A stretch of 64,000 bases of DNA from Halovenus amylolytica (GCA_004015825.1 SAYS01000008.1:1-64000), one strand, 5' to 3'; counted from the stretch's first letter, positions 35,625 to 44,773 are shown. The notes: generated by a model from the letters alone, not told the origin. A program made the numbers and translations.

Positions 35625-36442
35625 TGTCGGAGACACCGACTGTCGACGAGACGGTGCGTTTGCTGCTGGATCTGGGACTGAAAGAGTACGAGGCACGATC
35701 GTTTCTGGCCCTGACACAGATCGCCAGCGGGACTGCCCAGGAGATCAGCGATATCTCTGAGGTTCCGCGGACTCGCGTCTACGATGCCATCCGGATGCTA
35801 GAGGCACAGGGCCTGGTCGAGGTCCAGCACTCGAACCCGAAGCAGTTCCGTGCCGTGAGTATCGACGAAGCCACCGCGACACTTCGTCAGCAGTTCGTTA
35901 CACAGATCGACACACTTCGGTCGAATCTCGAACGCCTCGAGATCGAAACGGAGCCAGCGGCGGCCGATCGTATGCAGGAGGTGTGGTCGTTGACTGGCCG
36001 CGAGGGAATCGAGTCGCGAACGCACAAACTGCTTGACCAGGCGGAGTCGGAGATCGTCCTGCTGGTCGTCGAGGAGGAGATTCTCACGGAGGCGCTGTTC
36101 GACCGGTTGCACGAGGCAGTCGACCGCGGGGTCGATGTCGTACTCGGTGGGAAGACGGACACGGTTATCTCACAACTCGATGCCGAGATGTCGTCGGTGA
36201 AGGTATTCGAAACCGATCTCGGGTGGCTCCAGGGACCGGCAGACGACAGCGAGGTCGCTATCAGTCGTCTGCTTCTGGTCGACCGGACGTCGTTGCTGGT
36301 CAGTTCGTTCTACCCGGCTGACGGTAACGACGGATCACACGAGCAGGCGGTCTTTGCGACTGGTCTGGAGAACGGTATCGTCGTCCTCATCCGCCGGATG
36401 ATCGCCTCGGGATTGCTCCCTGTTGCGGACCCGGTGATGTAG
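35624..36442 (+). CDS. TrmB family transcriptional regulator
   Basis: A 272-residue regulator. The N-terminal TrmB winged helix (LLLDLGLKEYEARSFLALTQ, then ISEVPRTRVYDAIRMLEAQG) covers residues 10-75, then a coiled-coil (FVTQIDTLRSNLERLE). The C-terminal phospholipase-D-like effector region (EVWSLTGREGIESRTHKLLD) is short, so the full sugar-binding domain of TrmB proper is absent. It may respond to a metabolite of the island or act elsewhere. Confidence 0.88.
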   Translation: MSETPTVDETVRLLLDLGLKEYEARSFLALTQIASGTAQEISDISEVPRTRVYDAIRMLEAQGLVEVQHSNPKQFRAVSIDEATATLRQQFVTQIDTLRSNLERLEIETEPAAADRMQEVWSLTGREGIESRTHKLLDQAESEIVLLVVEEEILTEALFDRLHEAVDRGVDVVLGGKTDTVISQLDAEMSSVKVFETDLGWLQGPADDSEVAISRLLLVDRTSLLVSSFYPADGNDGSHEQAVFATGLENGIVVLIRRMIASGLLPVADPVM

Positions 36443-36713
36443 CCGGTCGTCGATTTCCTTCCAGTTCTCTCTCGACAATTTGCTACTGAGTAACTTCCAG
36501 CTGAATTCAAATATACTGTTATACTCATTGTTGGCTACATATACTTCGTTTCAGCCCCATCGTTTCTGAATCAGCGGTTCCGGTCGGTTACAAAACCGTA
36601 AGAAAAGTAATATTGGCACTTCATCTCACGTCACACGGTATGAGACAGCGTATCCCACACACCGATCACAGAGAGAGTGTCGATTCACCTCGGGACAGGC
36701 GGAGGGCGGCATC

Positions 36714-37943
36714 GTGAACGTCGGCGTCCCTGCGGAACGGGCGCCCGGCGAGAAGCGCGTCGCCCTCGTTCCGGCCGTTGCAAAAAAACTCGTCGACAAC
36801 GGCCACGAACTGTATATCTCCGCCGGTGCCGGCGAGCCCGCGGGCTGGGCTGACGAGGCCTACGAGGATGTCGGCTGTACAGTCCTCTCGGACCGTGAGG
36901 AACTGTTCGAGACGGCATCTGTTATCTTGCAGGTCCAGGCGCTGGGGGCCGCGCCCGATATCGAGATGGATCCCTACCAGGACGGGCAGGTTGTCGTTGG
37001 GCTGCTCGGCCCGTACGATATCACGGACGAGCAACTCGAAGCGCTGGCCGAGCGGAACGTGAGTGCGTTCTCGATGGAGCTGATTCCCCGGATCAGCCGG
37101 GCCCAGAGTATGGACGCACTCTCGTCGCAGGCCAGCCTGGGCGGCTACAAGGCTGCTCTGCTGGCGGCCGACGGACTTCCGAAGATGTTCCCGATGGAGA
37201 TGACCGCCGCCGGGACGATCCGGCCCGCGGAGGTGTTCGTCATCGGCGCTGGCGTCGCCGGCCTCAAAGCCATCGCGACGGCCAAACGTCTCGGTGCGAG
37301 GGTTCGGGGCTACGATATCCGGCTGGAGGTCAAACAGGAAGTCGAGAGCCTCGGCGCGAAGTTCGTCGAACTGGATCTCGAAACCGAGGGCTCCGGCGAC
37401 GAGGAGGGGTACGCACGGGAGATGGACGAGGAGTTCTACGCGGCCCAGCGCGAGCAGATGCGGGAGGTCGTCCCCGAGTCAGACGTCGTGATCACGACGG
37501 CCGCCATTCCCGGCGCACCGGCACCCGAACTCGTCTCGACGGAGATGATAGAGGCGATGGATGCCGGCTCGATCATCGTCGATCTCGCGGCCCCGACCGG
37601 CGGGAACTGCGAACCGACGGAGGCAGGTGAGACGGTCCACCACGACGGTGTCACGATCCACGGTCCGACTGATCTCCCCTCGCGAGTCAGTAAGACGGCG
37701 AGCCAGCAGTTCGCCAACAACGTCAACAGCTTCCTGAACAATCTGCTCACTGACGGCGATCTCGATATCGACTTCGAGGACGAAATTATCGAATCGACAC
37801 TACTCACACATGACGGACAGATCCGGAATCCACATCGCGACGACGGTACCGAGGAAGCGGCCGACGAGACAGACGCAGATGCAGCCGACGAGACGGATGC
37901 AGACGCGGCCGACGAGACTGGGGGTGAGACCGATGCGGCCTGA
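36714..37943 (+). CDS. pntAA: NAD(P) transhydrogenase subunit alpha part 1
   Basis: A 409-residue NAD(H)-binding domain I of the proton-translocating transhydrogenase. GTG start with GGAGG nine bases upstream. MNVGVPAERAPGEKRVALVP is the AlaDH/PNT N-terminus, FVIGAGVAGLKAIATAKRLG (about 177-196) binds NAD, and RGYDIRLEVKQEVESLGAKF follows. The last 30 residues are an acidic repeat (ADETDAD three times), a halophilic tail. The operon continues with pntAB and pntB, the split arrangement usual in archaea. Confidence 0.94.
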   Translation: MNVGVPAERAPGEKRVALVPAVAKKLVDNGHELYISAGAGEPAGWADEAYEDVGCTVLSDREELFETASVILQVQALGAAPDIEMDPYQDGQVVVGLLGPYDITDEQLEALAERNVSAFSMELIPRISRAQSMDALSSQASLGGYKAALLAADGLPKMFPMEMTAAGTIRPAEVFVIGAGVAGLKAIATAKRLGARVRGYDIRLEVKQEVESLGAKFVELDLETEGSGDEEGYAREMDEEFYAAQREQMREVVPESDVVITTAAIPGAPAPELVSTEMIEAMDAGSIIVDLAAPTGGNCEPTEAGETVHHDGVTIHGPTDLPSRVSKTASQQFANNVNSFLNNLLTDGDLDIDFEDEIIESTLLTHDGQIRNPHRDDGTEEAADETDADAADETDADAADETGGETDAA

Positions 37944-37976
37944 TCTCCTGTCGAGTCGTCCGGTGGGGGTGGTTCG

Positions 37977-38258
37977 ATGACGTTCGTCGAGAACCTGACG
38001 CTGTTCGTGCTGTCGGCGTTTGTCGGCTACGAGATCATCACGAAGATTCCGACGAATCTGCACACGCCGCTGATGTCCGGCGCCAACGCCATCTCGGGTA
38101 TCACGTTGCTCGGCTCGGTCGTGGTCGCCGGCTCGGGATCGACGACGCTGGCGACGGCGCTCGGGTTCGTCGCCGTCGTGATGGCGACGATCAACGTCAT
38201 CGGCGGCTACCTCGTGAGCCACTTCATGCTCTCGCAGTTCAGCCAGCGGGGTCGATAA
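37977..38258 (+). CDS. pntAB: NAD(P) transhydrogenase subunit alpha part 2
   Basis: A 93-residue membrane subunit with three hydrophobic helices. The conserved loop VGYEIITKIPTNLHTPLMSG and the motif NAISGITLLGS are characteristic of the proton-channel domain. It starts 33 bp after pntAA and is one base from pntB. Confidence 0.95.
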   Translation: MTFVENLTLFVLSAFVGYEIITKIPTNLHTPLMSGANAISGITLLGSVVVAGSGSTTLATALGFVAVVMATINVIGGYLVSHFMLSQFSQRGR

Positions 38259-38259
38259 G

Positions 38260-39714
38260 ATGGCCGGGATACTCGCCGAACTCCTGCCGGAACAGACACT
38301 CCAGATCGTCTATCTGATCGCCGGCATCCTCTTCATCCAGGGGCTCCGGGATATGACCCACCCCCGGACGGCGACCCGCGGGAATCTCATCTCCTCGGGC
38401 GGGATGTTCCTCGCTGTCGTCGTCACAGTCCTCTGGTTCGAGATCCTCTCGCCGGTGATCCTCGCCGCGGGACTGCTCGTCGGCGGGGCGATCGGTGGCT
38501 ATCTGGCAATCACTGTCGAAACGACCGAGATGCCCCAGCTCGTCGGCCTGTTCAACGGCTTCGGTGGTGGGGCGTCGGCGGTCGTCGCCGGCGCCGAACT
38601 GATCGACGTTTTCTCTGCCAGTGGCTCGCTGTCTCTGGAGCTGACGACGAGTGCGGCGGTCGCGGGTATCATCGGCTCGGTCACCTTCTCGGGTAGCTTC
38701 GTCGCCGCCGGGAAACTCCACGGACTCGTCGGTGATTCACCAGTCAGCCCGAACGTCGGTCACGTAATCAAGGCCGTGTTCCTCGCGATCAGTCTCCTGG
38801 CTGGCCTCTATCTCGTCGCACAGCCAGGTCTGTTCGGCGAGTCGTTACAGACCGACTGGATACCGGTCTACTGGCTGCTCGTCGGGGCTGCATTGTTACT
38901 CGGCGTCGCGCTCGTTCTCCCTATCGGCGGCGCGGATATGCCGGTCGTTATCGCCCTGCTGAACTCCTACTCGGGGCTTGCGGCCGCGACGACCGGGTTC
39001 GTCCTCGACAACACAGTGCTGATCATCGCCGGGACGCTCGTCGGCGCGTCGGGGATGATCCTGACGGTCATCATGACCGAGTCGATGAACCGCTCGCTCG
39101 CGAACGTCTTCTTCGGCGGCCTCGGTACCGGTGGCGGCGGTGAAAGTGACGAAGAGATGGATGCAATTTACGAGGGCAACATCAGCGAAACCTCCGCCGA
39201 GGAGGTCGTCATGCTGCTGGAAACGGCGAACCGCGTCGTCATCGTGCCGGGGTACGGGATGGCCGTCGCGCAGGCCCAACACGCCGTCGCCGAACTCGTC
39301 GAACTGCTCGACGAGAACGACGTCGACGTCGAGTTCGGTATCCACCCCGTCGCCGGCCGGATGCCCGGCCACATGAACGCGCTGCTTGCTGAGGCAGACG
39401 TTCCCTACGAGAAGATGCGTGAACTGGAGGAGGTCAACCCGACCTTTTCCCAGACCGATCTCGTGATCGTGAGCGGGGCCAACGACGTCGTCAATCCGCG
39501 GGCGAACGAGGACGACAGCAGCCCGATCGCCGGGATGCCGATTCTGAACGTCACCGAAGCCCGCCACGTCGTCGTCAACAAGCGCAGTCTCAGTCCGGGT
39601 TTCTCCGGGATCGCCAACCCACTGTTTGCCCGTGACAACACGAGTATGCTGTTCGGCGACGCCAAAGAATCGATGCAGGAACTCGTCAACGAGTACAAGG
39701 AGGCGACGTCGTAG
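38260..39714 (+). CDS. pntB: NAD(P) transhydrogenase subunit beta
   Basis: A 484-residue protein. Nine or so membrane helices (residues 1-285) include GLFNGFGGGASAVVAGAELI and LLNSYSGLAAATTGFVLDN. The C-terminal NADP(H)-binding domain III (about 300-484) carries VVIVPGYGMAVAQAQHAVAE, HPVAGRMPGHMNALLAEADV and VVNKRSLSPGFSGIANPLF. With pntAA and pntAB it couples hydride transfer from NADH to NADP+ to proton flow. Confidence 0.96.
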   Translation: MAGILAELLPEQTLQIVYLIAGILFIQGLRDMTHPRTATRGNLISSGGMFLAVVVTVLWFEILSPVILAAGLLVGGAIGGYLAITVETTEMPQLVGLFNGFGGGASAVVAGAELIDVFSASGSLSLELTTSAAVAGIIGSVTFSGSFVAAGKLHGLVGDSPVSPNVGHVIKAVFLAISLLAGLYLVAQPGLFGESLQTDWIPVYWLLVGAALLLGVALVLPIGGADMPVVIALLNSYSGLAAATTGFVLDNTVLIIAGTLVGASGMILTVIMTESMNRSLANVFFGGLGTGGGGESDEEMDAIYEGNISETSAEEVVMLLETANRVVIVPGYGMAVAQAQHAVAELVELLDENDVDVEFGIHPVAGRMPGHMNALLAEADVPYEKMRELEEVNPTFSQTDLVIVSGANDVVNPRANEDDSSPIAGMPILNVTEARHVVVNKRSLSPGFSGIANPLFARDNTSMLFGDAKESMQELVNEYKEATS

Positions 39715-39839
39715 GGGCGGTGTCGTCCGTCGCCCCGTTCGGGTGCGGACACTGCTGGTTACCGAAATCACTGGAGCGGCGAGTATACGCCTTTTTATAG
39801 CTGGACGGTCCAACTCCCGATGTGGCTTTACCCGGAGTT

Positions 39840-41756
39840 ATGACGCAGTATCCCCTCGGAACCCTGCCTCCGCTAGCGGGAGCAGCGGGATCAAATACCC
39901 TGATCATCGTCGCGATGATCCTCGGACTCGGCGTGACCGCACAGGTCCTCGCCGACAAGTTCCGTGTTCCGAGTGTCCTCTTTTTGATCCTCGCGGGCGT
40001 GGCCGTGGGTCCGAAGGGGTTGTCGATCGTCACGATCGAGACGTTCGGTGCTGGGCCCCTGACGACGATTGTCGGGCTCAGCGTCGCGATCATCGTCTTC
40101 GAGGGTGCCTTCCATCTCAAGATCCAGAAACTGGAGGAGGCCCCGTCGGCCGCGATCCGATTGATCACTATCGGCGCGTTGATCTCCTTTCTCGGGACGA
40201 CGATCGCGGTCCGGTATCTGCTCGGCGTCGAGTGGGGGATCGCAGCACTCGTCGGGTCGTTGCTGGTGGCGACTGGGCCGACGGTTATCACGCCGATTCT
40301 CGCGGTCGTCCCGGTTCGTGACAGGGTTGCCGCCGCACTCGAAACCGAGGGGATCGTCAACGACGTGAGCGCGGCGATTCTCGCTGCCGTGATTTTCAAG
40401 TTGCTTGCCGCGCAGGAGGTAAATCCGACGGATTATCTGGTCGAGTTCGTCATCCGGATGAGCGTCGGTGTCTTCATCGGCCTCATCACGGCTAGTGTCC
40501 TGTGGTTCCTGCTGGTCAGGCTCGATCTCCCGACCGGCTGGACGCCACAGAACGTCCGGCTCATGACACTCGCCGGGGCAATTCTGGCCTTCGCGCTCGC
40601 AGACACGATCAGAACCGAGTCCGGCGTCGCCGCGGTTGCGACGGCCGGGCTCGTGCTCGGAAACGCAAACCTCCCGTACGAGGACAAAATCGAGGAGTTC
40701 AAAGGCGACGTGACGATCATCGTCCTCTCTTTCGTCTTTATTGCACTCGCGGCGTTGATCGAGTTCGACACGCTGATCGATCTCGGTATCCCCGGGCTCC
40801 TCGTCGTCGCGGTTGTCGCGCTGGTCTTGCGGCCAGCACTGGTTTTCATCTCGGCGAGAGGCGGGCGGTTCACGCGGGGTGAAAAACTGTTCATGAGCTT
40901 CGTCGGCCCACGGGGGATCATTCCGGCAGCCGTGGCGACACTGTTCGCGATCCAGCTTCAAAACGAGAATACGCCACCAGTCAATGTGGTCGGTGGCGAG
41001 ATCCTCGCTGGAACAGTCTTTCTCGTTATCTTGCTGACGGTCGTTTTCGAAGGCGGATTTGCCAGACAGATCGCGGAGAAGTTACGAGTGATTCCAATGC
41101 GTGTACTCATAATCGGCGGCGGACGTGTCGGCAACGAACTTGCCGAACGCCTCGAAGAACGCGGGGAAAACGTCGTCATCATCGAAGAAGACGAACAGGT
41201 GGCCAACGAACTCAGGAGTAGCGGATTCACGGTGCGGGTGGGCGACGGAACTGATACGGAGGTGTTGCTACAGGCTGGCGCGGAGAACGCGAAGACGATC
41301 GTCGCCGCCACCGGTGACGACGATACGAACTTGCTCGTCGCCCAGCTTGCGAAGTCGAAATTCGACGTTGCAAAAATCATCACGCGCGTCAACGAGCCCG
41401 AAAACAGGGAGGCGTTCGAGGAACTCGGCATCGAGACGATCTCGGAGACCGACTCGACGGCCTGGGCCATCGACAACCTCATCGAACGACCTGGGCTCTC
41501 CCGGTGGATGACGGAACTGGGCAGGACCGGTGACGTCCAGGAGATCGAAGTGACCGACGAGAGCCTTGTCGACAAGACGATCAACGAACTCAACGACCAG
41601 CTCCCGAGTGGCTGTATGATCGCACTCGTTACCCGGGATAAAGAAAACACCGTCCCCGATCCGGATCTCCAGGTCGAGTACGGCGACCACCTGACTGTCC
41701 TCGGCCAGACACAGGCGGTCAAAGACGCGATCAAACAGCTCCACCCCCACGATTGA
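39840..41756 (+). CDS. Cation:proton antiporter with C-terminal TrkA (RCK) domain
   Basis: A 638-residue CPA1/NhaP-type antiporter. About 12 hydrophobic segments (residues 15-395) include FRVPSVLFLILAGVAVGP, EGIVNDVSAAILAAV (ND pair of the ion site) and SFVGPRGIIPAAVATLF. An RCK/TrkA-N domain begins at about residue 420 (RVLIIGGGRVGNELAERL) and a TrkA-C domain ends the protein. A TATA-like TTTTTATAG (39792-39800) precedes it. A GTG at 39822, six codons upstream and at the leaderless distance, is an alternative start. Likely sodium or potassium export in exchange for protons. Confidence 0.9.
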   Translation: MTQYPLGTLPPLAGAAGSNTLIIVAMILGLGVTAQVLADKFRVPSVLFLILAGVAVGPKGLSIVTIETFGAGPLTTIVGLSVAIIVFEGAFHLKIQKLEEAPSAAIRLITIGALISFLGTTIAVRYLLGVEWGIAALVGSLLVATGPTVITPILAVVPVRDRVAAALETEGIVNDVSAAILAAVIFKLLAAQEVNPTDYLVEFVIRMSVGVFIGLITASVLWFLLVRLDLPTGWTPQNVRLMTLAGAILAFALADTIRTESGVAAVATAGLVLGNANLPYEDKIEEFKGDVTIIVLSFVFIALAALIEFDTLIDLGIPGLLVVAVVALVLRPALVFISARGGRFTRGEKLFMSFVGPRGIIPAAVATLFAIQLQNENTPPVNVVGGEILAGTVFLVILLTVVFEGGFARQIAEKLRVIPMRVLIIGGGRVGNELAERLEERGENVVIIEEDEQVANELRSSGFTVRVGDGTDTEVLLQAGAENAKTIVAATGDDDTNLLVAQLAKSKFDVAKIITRVNEPENREAFEELGIETISETDSTAWAIDNLIERPGLSRWMTELGRTGDVQEIEVTDESLVDKTINELNDQLPSGCMIALVTRDKENTVPDPDLQVEYGDHLTVLGQTQAVKDAIKQLHPHD

Positions 41757-41834
41757 TACTGGTGGCTATACATTCGTCAAGATATTCGACCCCACGGAGG
41801 TCGAAATTCTTCAGTTTCGTATAGCCACCAGTAT
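41756..41834 (+). repeat. 79 bp palindromic element, complete copy C
   Basis: Terminal arms ATACTGGTGGCTATA and TATAGCCACCAGTAT are perfect 15 bp inverted repeats. Inner sequences (ATTCGTCAAGATATTCGACC and GGTCGAAATTCTTCAG) also pair, giving a near-continuous palindrome centred on ACCCCACGGAGGT. The left end overlaps the TGA stop of the antiporter gene, and GA follows the right end. Confidence 0.85.
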
Positions 41835-41885
41835 GAGTCCGGACAAAACGGAGCGAATTTGCTGCTCCGGATCGATGTGGCGTGT

Positions 41886-42077
41886 ATGAGCCGGTCGGAA
41901 CACGACGAGCAGTTCACCGCACACCTTCGACAGCTGGACCACTGGACCTTTCTGCTCGCGCTCGGACTCGTGACCGCGAACATCGTCGTCGTCTCGCCGT
42001 ATCTCAGTGCCGCGGCTGCAGTTCTCCTCTTCACCGCGCTCGGCTACGATGCCTACGAGTTCTATCAGGACTCGTAG
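41886..42077 (+). CDS. Small two-helix membrane protein
   Basis: A 63-residue protein, MSRSEHDEQFTAHLRQLDHW, with two adjacent hydrophobic helices (about 20-50) and an acidic end. The ATG at 41886 is used; an upstream in-frame start would overlap the palindromic element's flank. Function unknown. Confidence 0.6.
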   Translation: MSRSEHDEQFTAHLRQLDHWTFLLALGLVTANIVVVSPYLSAAAAVLLFTALGYDAYEFYQDS

Positions 42078-42144
42078 CCTGTACCTCTCAGTAGACTGGG
42101 ACGTATCCCGAAAGCTATAGTCGACGGCGGTAAAGACCGAAACT

Positions 42145-42354
42145 GTGAGTCGAGTTCCGGACACTGGGGCCATCCTGACTGCCAGCGTCGTGACTCTGCT
42201 TGCTGTCGTCCTCTGGATGGTCGTCTCCGTGCTCCGTGGGTCGATGGTCGAACCGCTCGAAATCGTGATGTTCGCGTTCGTGTTCGCGTTTCTCTATTTC
42301 AGCGGACTGTACTATCTTGATTCAGCGAGAGAATCCCGCCGTTCACGGCGTTGA
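42145..42354 (+). CDS. Small two-helix membrane protein
   Basis: A 69-residue protein with a GTG start (MSRVPDTGAILTASVVTLLA), two hydrophobic helices (about 8-30 and 38-59) and a basic C-terminus rich in Arg. Its stop lies in a hairpin series that marks the start of the TnpB remnant region. No family recognised. Confidence 0.6.
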   Translation: MSRVPDTGAILTASVVTLLAVVLWMVVSVLRGSMVEPLEIVMFAFVFAFLYFSGLYYLDSARESRRSRR

Positions 42355-42437
42355 CGAGACGCTTCGCGTCTCGTTCGCACATCAGAAATCAAAGATTTCT
42401 GAGGACGGGCGTGAATCGCGTCAACTCTGATGAGAAA
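42337..42437 (+). repeat. Hairpin series at the left edge of an IS200/IS605-type remnant
   Basis: Three short stem-loops in a row: CGCC...GGCG (42337-42350), GACGAGACG with CGTCTCGTTC (42353-42375), and CAGAAATC AAA GATTTCTG (42383-42401). Subterminal hairpins like the last are typical of IS605-type left ends, which fits the TnpB fragment at 42546. Confidence 0.6.
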
Positions 42438-42545
42438 CTGCCGTGTTACTGCTTGTCTTGAGTCTCCACCCTGCCGAGTCAAGTTTCACTTTTACCGTGG
42501 ATGGCTGACCTTCATATTTCACCGACTCGTTGACTCAGACGGCAG

Positions 42546-42734
42546 ATGAAGCGTGCCAACACGTTCGCTGTGCGACCGCTCACCGACGACGATGAGCACG
42601 TGCTACGGGACCTGTTGGACGCTTCCGCCGCTCTCTGGAACGAGATTAACTACCAGCGCCTCATGCGCTATAACGATGAAGACGGGTTCCAGGGTCATCT
42701 GGGTGGCGGAGCGTCCGGCGGGGCAAACGAGTAG
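42546..42734 (+). pseudogene. TnpB (OrfB) N-terminal fragment
   Basis: 62 codons beginning MKRANTFAVRPLTDDDEHVL and containing ASAALWNEINYQRLMRYNDE, which match the N-terminus of haloarchaeal IS1341/IS605-type TnpB. The frame then runs into GHLGGGASGGANE and stops, so more than 300 residues including the RuvC-like site are gone. It is a decayed remnant and not expected to be a working RNA-guided nuclease. Confidence 0.8.
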
Positions 42735-42791
42735 CGGCAAACGGCGCTTTCGATGGCAACACGTATTCGAGCGGGTCGTCTACAGTGATAT

Positions 42792-43802
42792 GTGGCGCAG
42801 CCGCTTCGCTTTCGTTTCTCACCCGAATCCTGGGATGAGCAGCGAGTACGACAACAGCTCCTCCAGCCGCTTCGTGATAACATCGGTGCCAGATCGGTCG
42901 CTCCGCGATTCGGTATCAGTGGTTCGTGGGAGACGTATCGATTCGAGATGACAAACGGTGACCTCGCCCTCTTTGCCAGTGGCGACGAGGGGAGTTACTG
43001 GATGGGCAACACGGAGACGCCGGAGGCACTCTGGCGGACGAACAAACACGACTGGGACGACGTCCCCTACCCGGTCGCACGGTGGGCACAGCGCGAACTG
43101 CTCGCGACGCTGCACGGGGAAGATCCGTGGCTCGAAGCCTATCCCTATCTCTCGTGGTTTTTCCTCCCCGTCTTCATGTCCAAAGACGGGCGAGAGTCGA
43201 CACGAACCTTCTTCCGGGAGCACGCGGCAGGCTTTCCGAACACGGACTGGCAGCAGGCCACGCAGTTCGTCGAGGACCTCCTCGCGACCGGTATCATGGA
43301 CGAGTACCGGTATCTCATGGCCGGCAAACTCGGGACGAGTACCGACGTCGACCACGCCCGCATGAACGCCGCGATGGCTGAGTTCCTCGCTGCGAAGATC
43401 CTCACCGATGCGGGCTACGAGATTACGCCCGAGATCGAGGTGACGACGGGCCACTCACTGGATTACCGGGCCAGCAACCCCGACGGCCAGGCCCTCGTGG
43501 AGGTAACCCGGCCAGTGAACCCCCGAGAGCGCGCAGCAGGTGGCCCCGTCGCTGCGGTCCGGGATACCGCCTCGACGAAAACGCGGGGGCAACTCTCCGA
43601 ACACGGCGGCGGTGCCGTCCTCTTCGTCGACTGTTCGAGTTTCGACGACACACAGTGGCAGGCAGTTGCCGACAGCCAGCCCGCAGTCGGCCACCGCCCG
43701 GCCGTTATCTACCGCGTTCGGCCGACGGGCAAAGCCGAGGGATACCGGGAGGGAACGGTTCCGCTGGATCTCGCCGGTGGCGTTGCCTTTCTCGACAGCT
43801 AG
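42792..43802 (+). CDS. DUF5784-like haloarchaeal protein
   Basis: A 336-residue protein with a GTG start (MAQPLRFRFSPESWDEQRVR). It resembles the haloarchaeal DUF5784 family. The C-terminal part has LDYRASNPDGQALVEVTRPV, a D...ExTR pattern that could belong to a PD-(D/E)xK-like fold, followed by TKTRGQLSEHGGGAVLFVDC. Catalysis is speculative. Its 5' end adjoins the TnpB remnant, and its stop overlaps the mscS-type gene on the other strand by 4 bp. Confidence 0.75.
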   Translation: MAQPLRFRFSPESWDEQRVRQQLLQPLRDNIGARSVAPRFGISGSWETYRFEMTNGDLALFASGDEGSYWMGNTETPEALWRTNKHDWDDVPYPVARWAQRELLATLHGEDPWLEAYPYLSWFFLPVFMSKDGRESTRTFFREHAAGFPNTDWQQATQFVEDLLATGIMDEYRYLMAGKLGTSTDVDHARMNAAMAEFLAAKILTDAGYEITPEIEVTTGHSLDYRASNPDGQALVEVTRPVNPRERAAGGPVAAVRDTASTKTRGQLSEHGGGAVLFVDCSSFDDTQWQAVADSQPAVGHRPAVIYRVRPTGKAEGYREGTVPLDLAGGVAFLDS

Positions 43803-44677
43803 GGGGTGATATTCTCGACCTGCAGCCGTCCTTCGAGGTCGTGCTCCGAGGCCGGGCTCAACTCGACGCCGCCGTTTTCGAGCAGCTCTTTCGCCCGTCT
43901 CGCATACGCCGCTCGGACCGGTCGCATCCTGTCTCGTGGCCTCGCTATCCAGTACTCCGCGTACAGTGTGACCGCGCCGGATCCGAGTTCTTCGATCCCC
44001 GTGTTCGGCCCTGGGTCGTCGAGTATCCCCTCGGTTTCCCGTGCGGCCTCGGCGAGATACCGGATCGCCCCGTCGACGTCTTCCTCGTACGCGATAGCGA
44101 TCTGTTCGGTCACGCGACTGGGTCCTTCCTCGAACGGGCGCGTGATCACCTCGCTGGTCAACGTGGTGTTCGGAATCGTGACGAGGCCACCGTCGACCGT
44201 TCGGACTCGGGTCACCCGGAGTGTGATAGACGTGACCTCGCCCTCGCCACCGTCCCAGCAGATATAATCGCCGACGTTGAACTGCGGGTCGGCGACGAGT
44301 GCCAGCCCGCTGACGAGCGAACCGATCACGCTCTGTCCGGCGACACCGAGTGCGAGGGTCCCGGCGGCCACGACGAGTGCGGAGCCACCGACGACGCGTG
44401 TGAACCCGGCCACTCCGAAGCCGGCAAACAGTGCGAGGAGGGTGACCACCAGTCGGGTGTACCGGGTGATCGCCTCCTGTACTGTCGGGTTGTCCGGGTT
44501 TCGCTTTTCGACCAGCCGCGAGAGTGCGGGTTCGAACAGATACCAGCCGACGAGCAGGACGATCAGGAAACTACCGAAAAACAGTGCGCCTCGCCACAGC
44601 CGGGCCGCCAGATCCGGGAACAACGGACCGAGTTCGTCGGTGGATTGCAGTACGACTTCGGCAGGGAGTCCGCTCAT
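43799..44677 (-). CDS. MscS-type mechanosensitive ion channel
   Basis: A 292-residue small-conductance mechanosensitive channel. Three membrane helices (about 25-50, 72-95, 98-130) end with the pore-lining segment ALVVAAGTLALGVAGQSVIG, then the beta domain (PQFNVGDYICWDGGEGEVTS, LRVTRVRTVDGGLVTIPNTT) and an alpha/beta C-terminal part. The ATG at 44677 is the family start; the frame is open far upstream as a shadow of dapD. Protects against osmotic downshock. Confidence 0.92.
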   Translation of the reverse strand: MSGLPAEVVLQSTDELGPLFPDLAARLWRGALFFGSFLIVLLVGWYLFEPALSRLVEKRNPDNPTVQEAITRYTRLVVTLLALFAGFGVAGFTRVVGGSALVVAAGTLALGVAGQSVIGSLVSGLALVADPQFNVGDYICWDGGEGEVTSITLRVTRVRTVDGGLVTIPNTTLTSEVITRPFEEGPSRVTEQIAIAYEEDVDGAIRYLAEAARETEGILDDPGPNTGIEELGSGAVTLYAEYWIARPRDRMRPVRAAYARRAKELLENGGVELSPASEHDLEGRLQVENITP

Positions 44678-44773
44678 ACTGTTGTCAACGAAGCACTCGT
44701 TTACAAATCTTCGAGCAACGAGCCCCGTCTCGTAATAAAAATCGACAAGTGAGCACCCTCCCAGTGGGTAGAT

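Noticed and set aside
42546..42734. Active TnpB RNA-guided nuclease
   Set aside because: Only the N-terminal region is present; no RuvC-like residues, no zinc finger and no right end.
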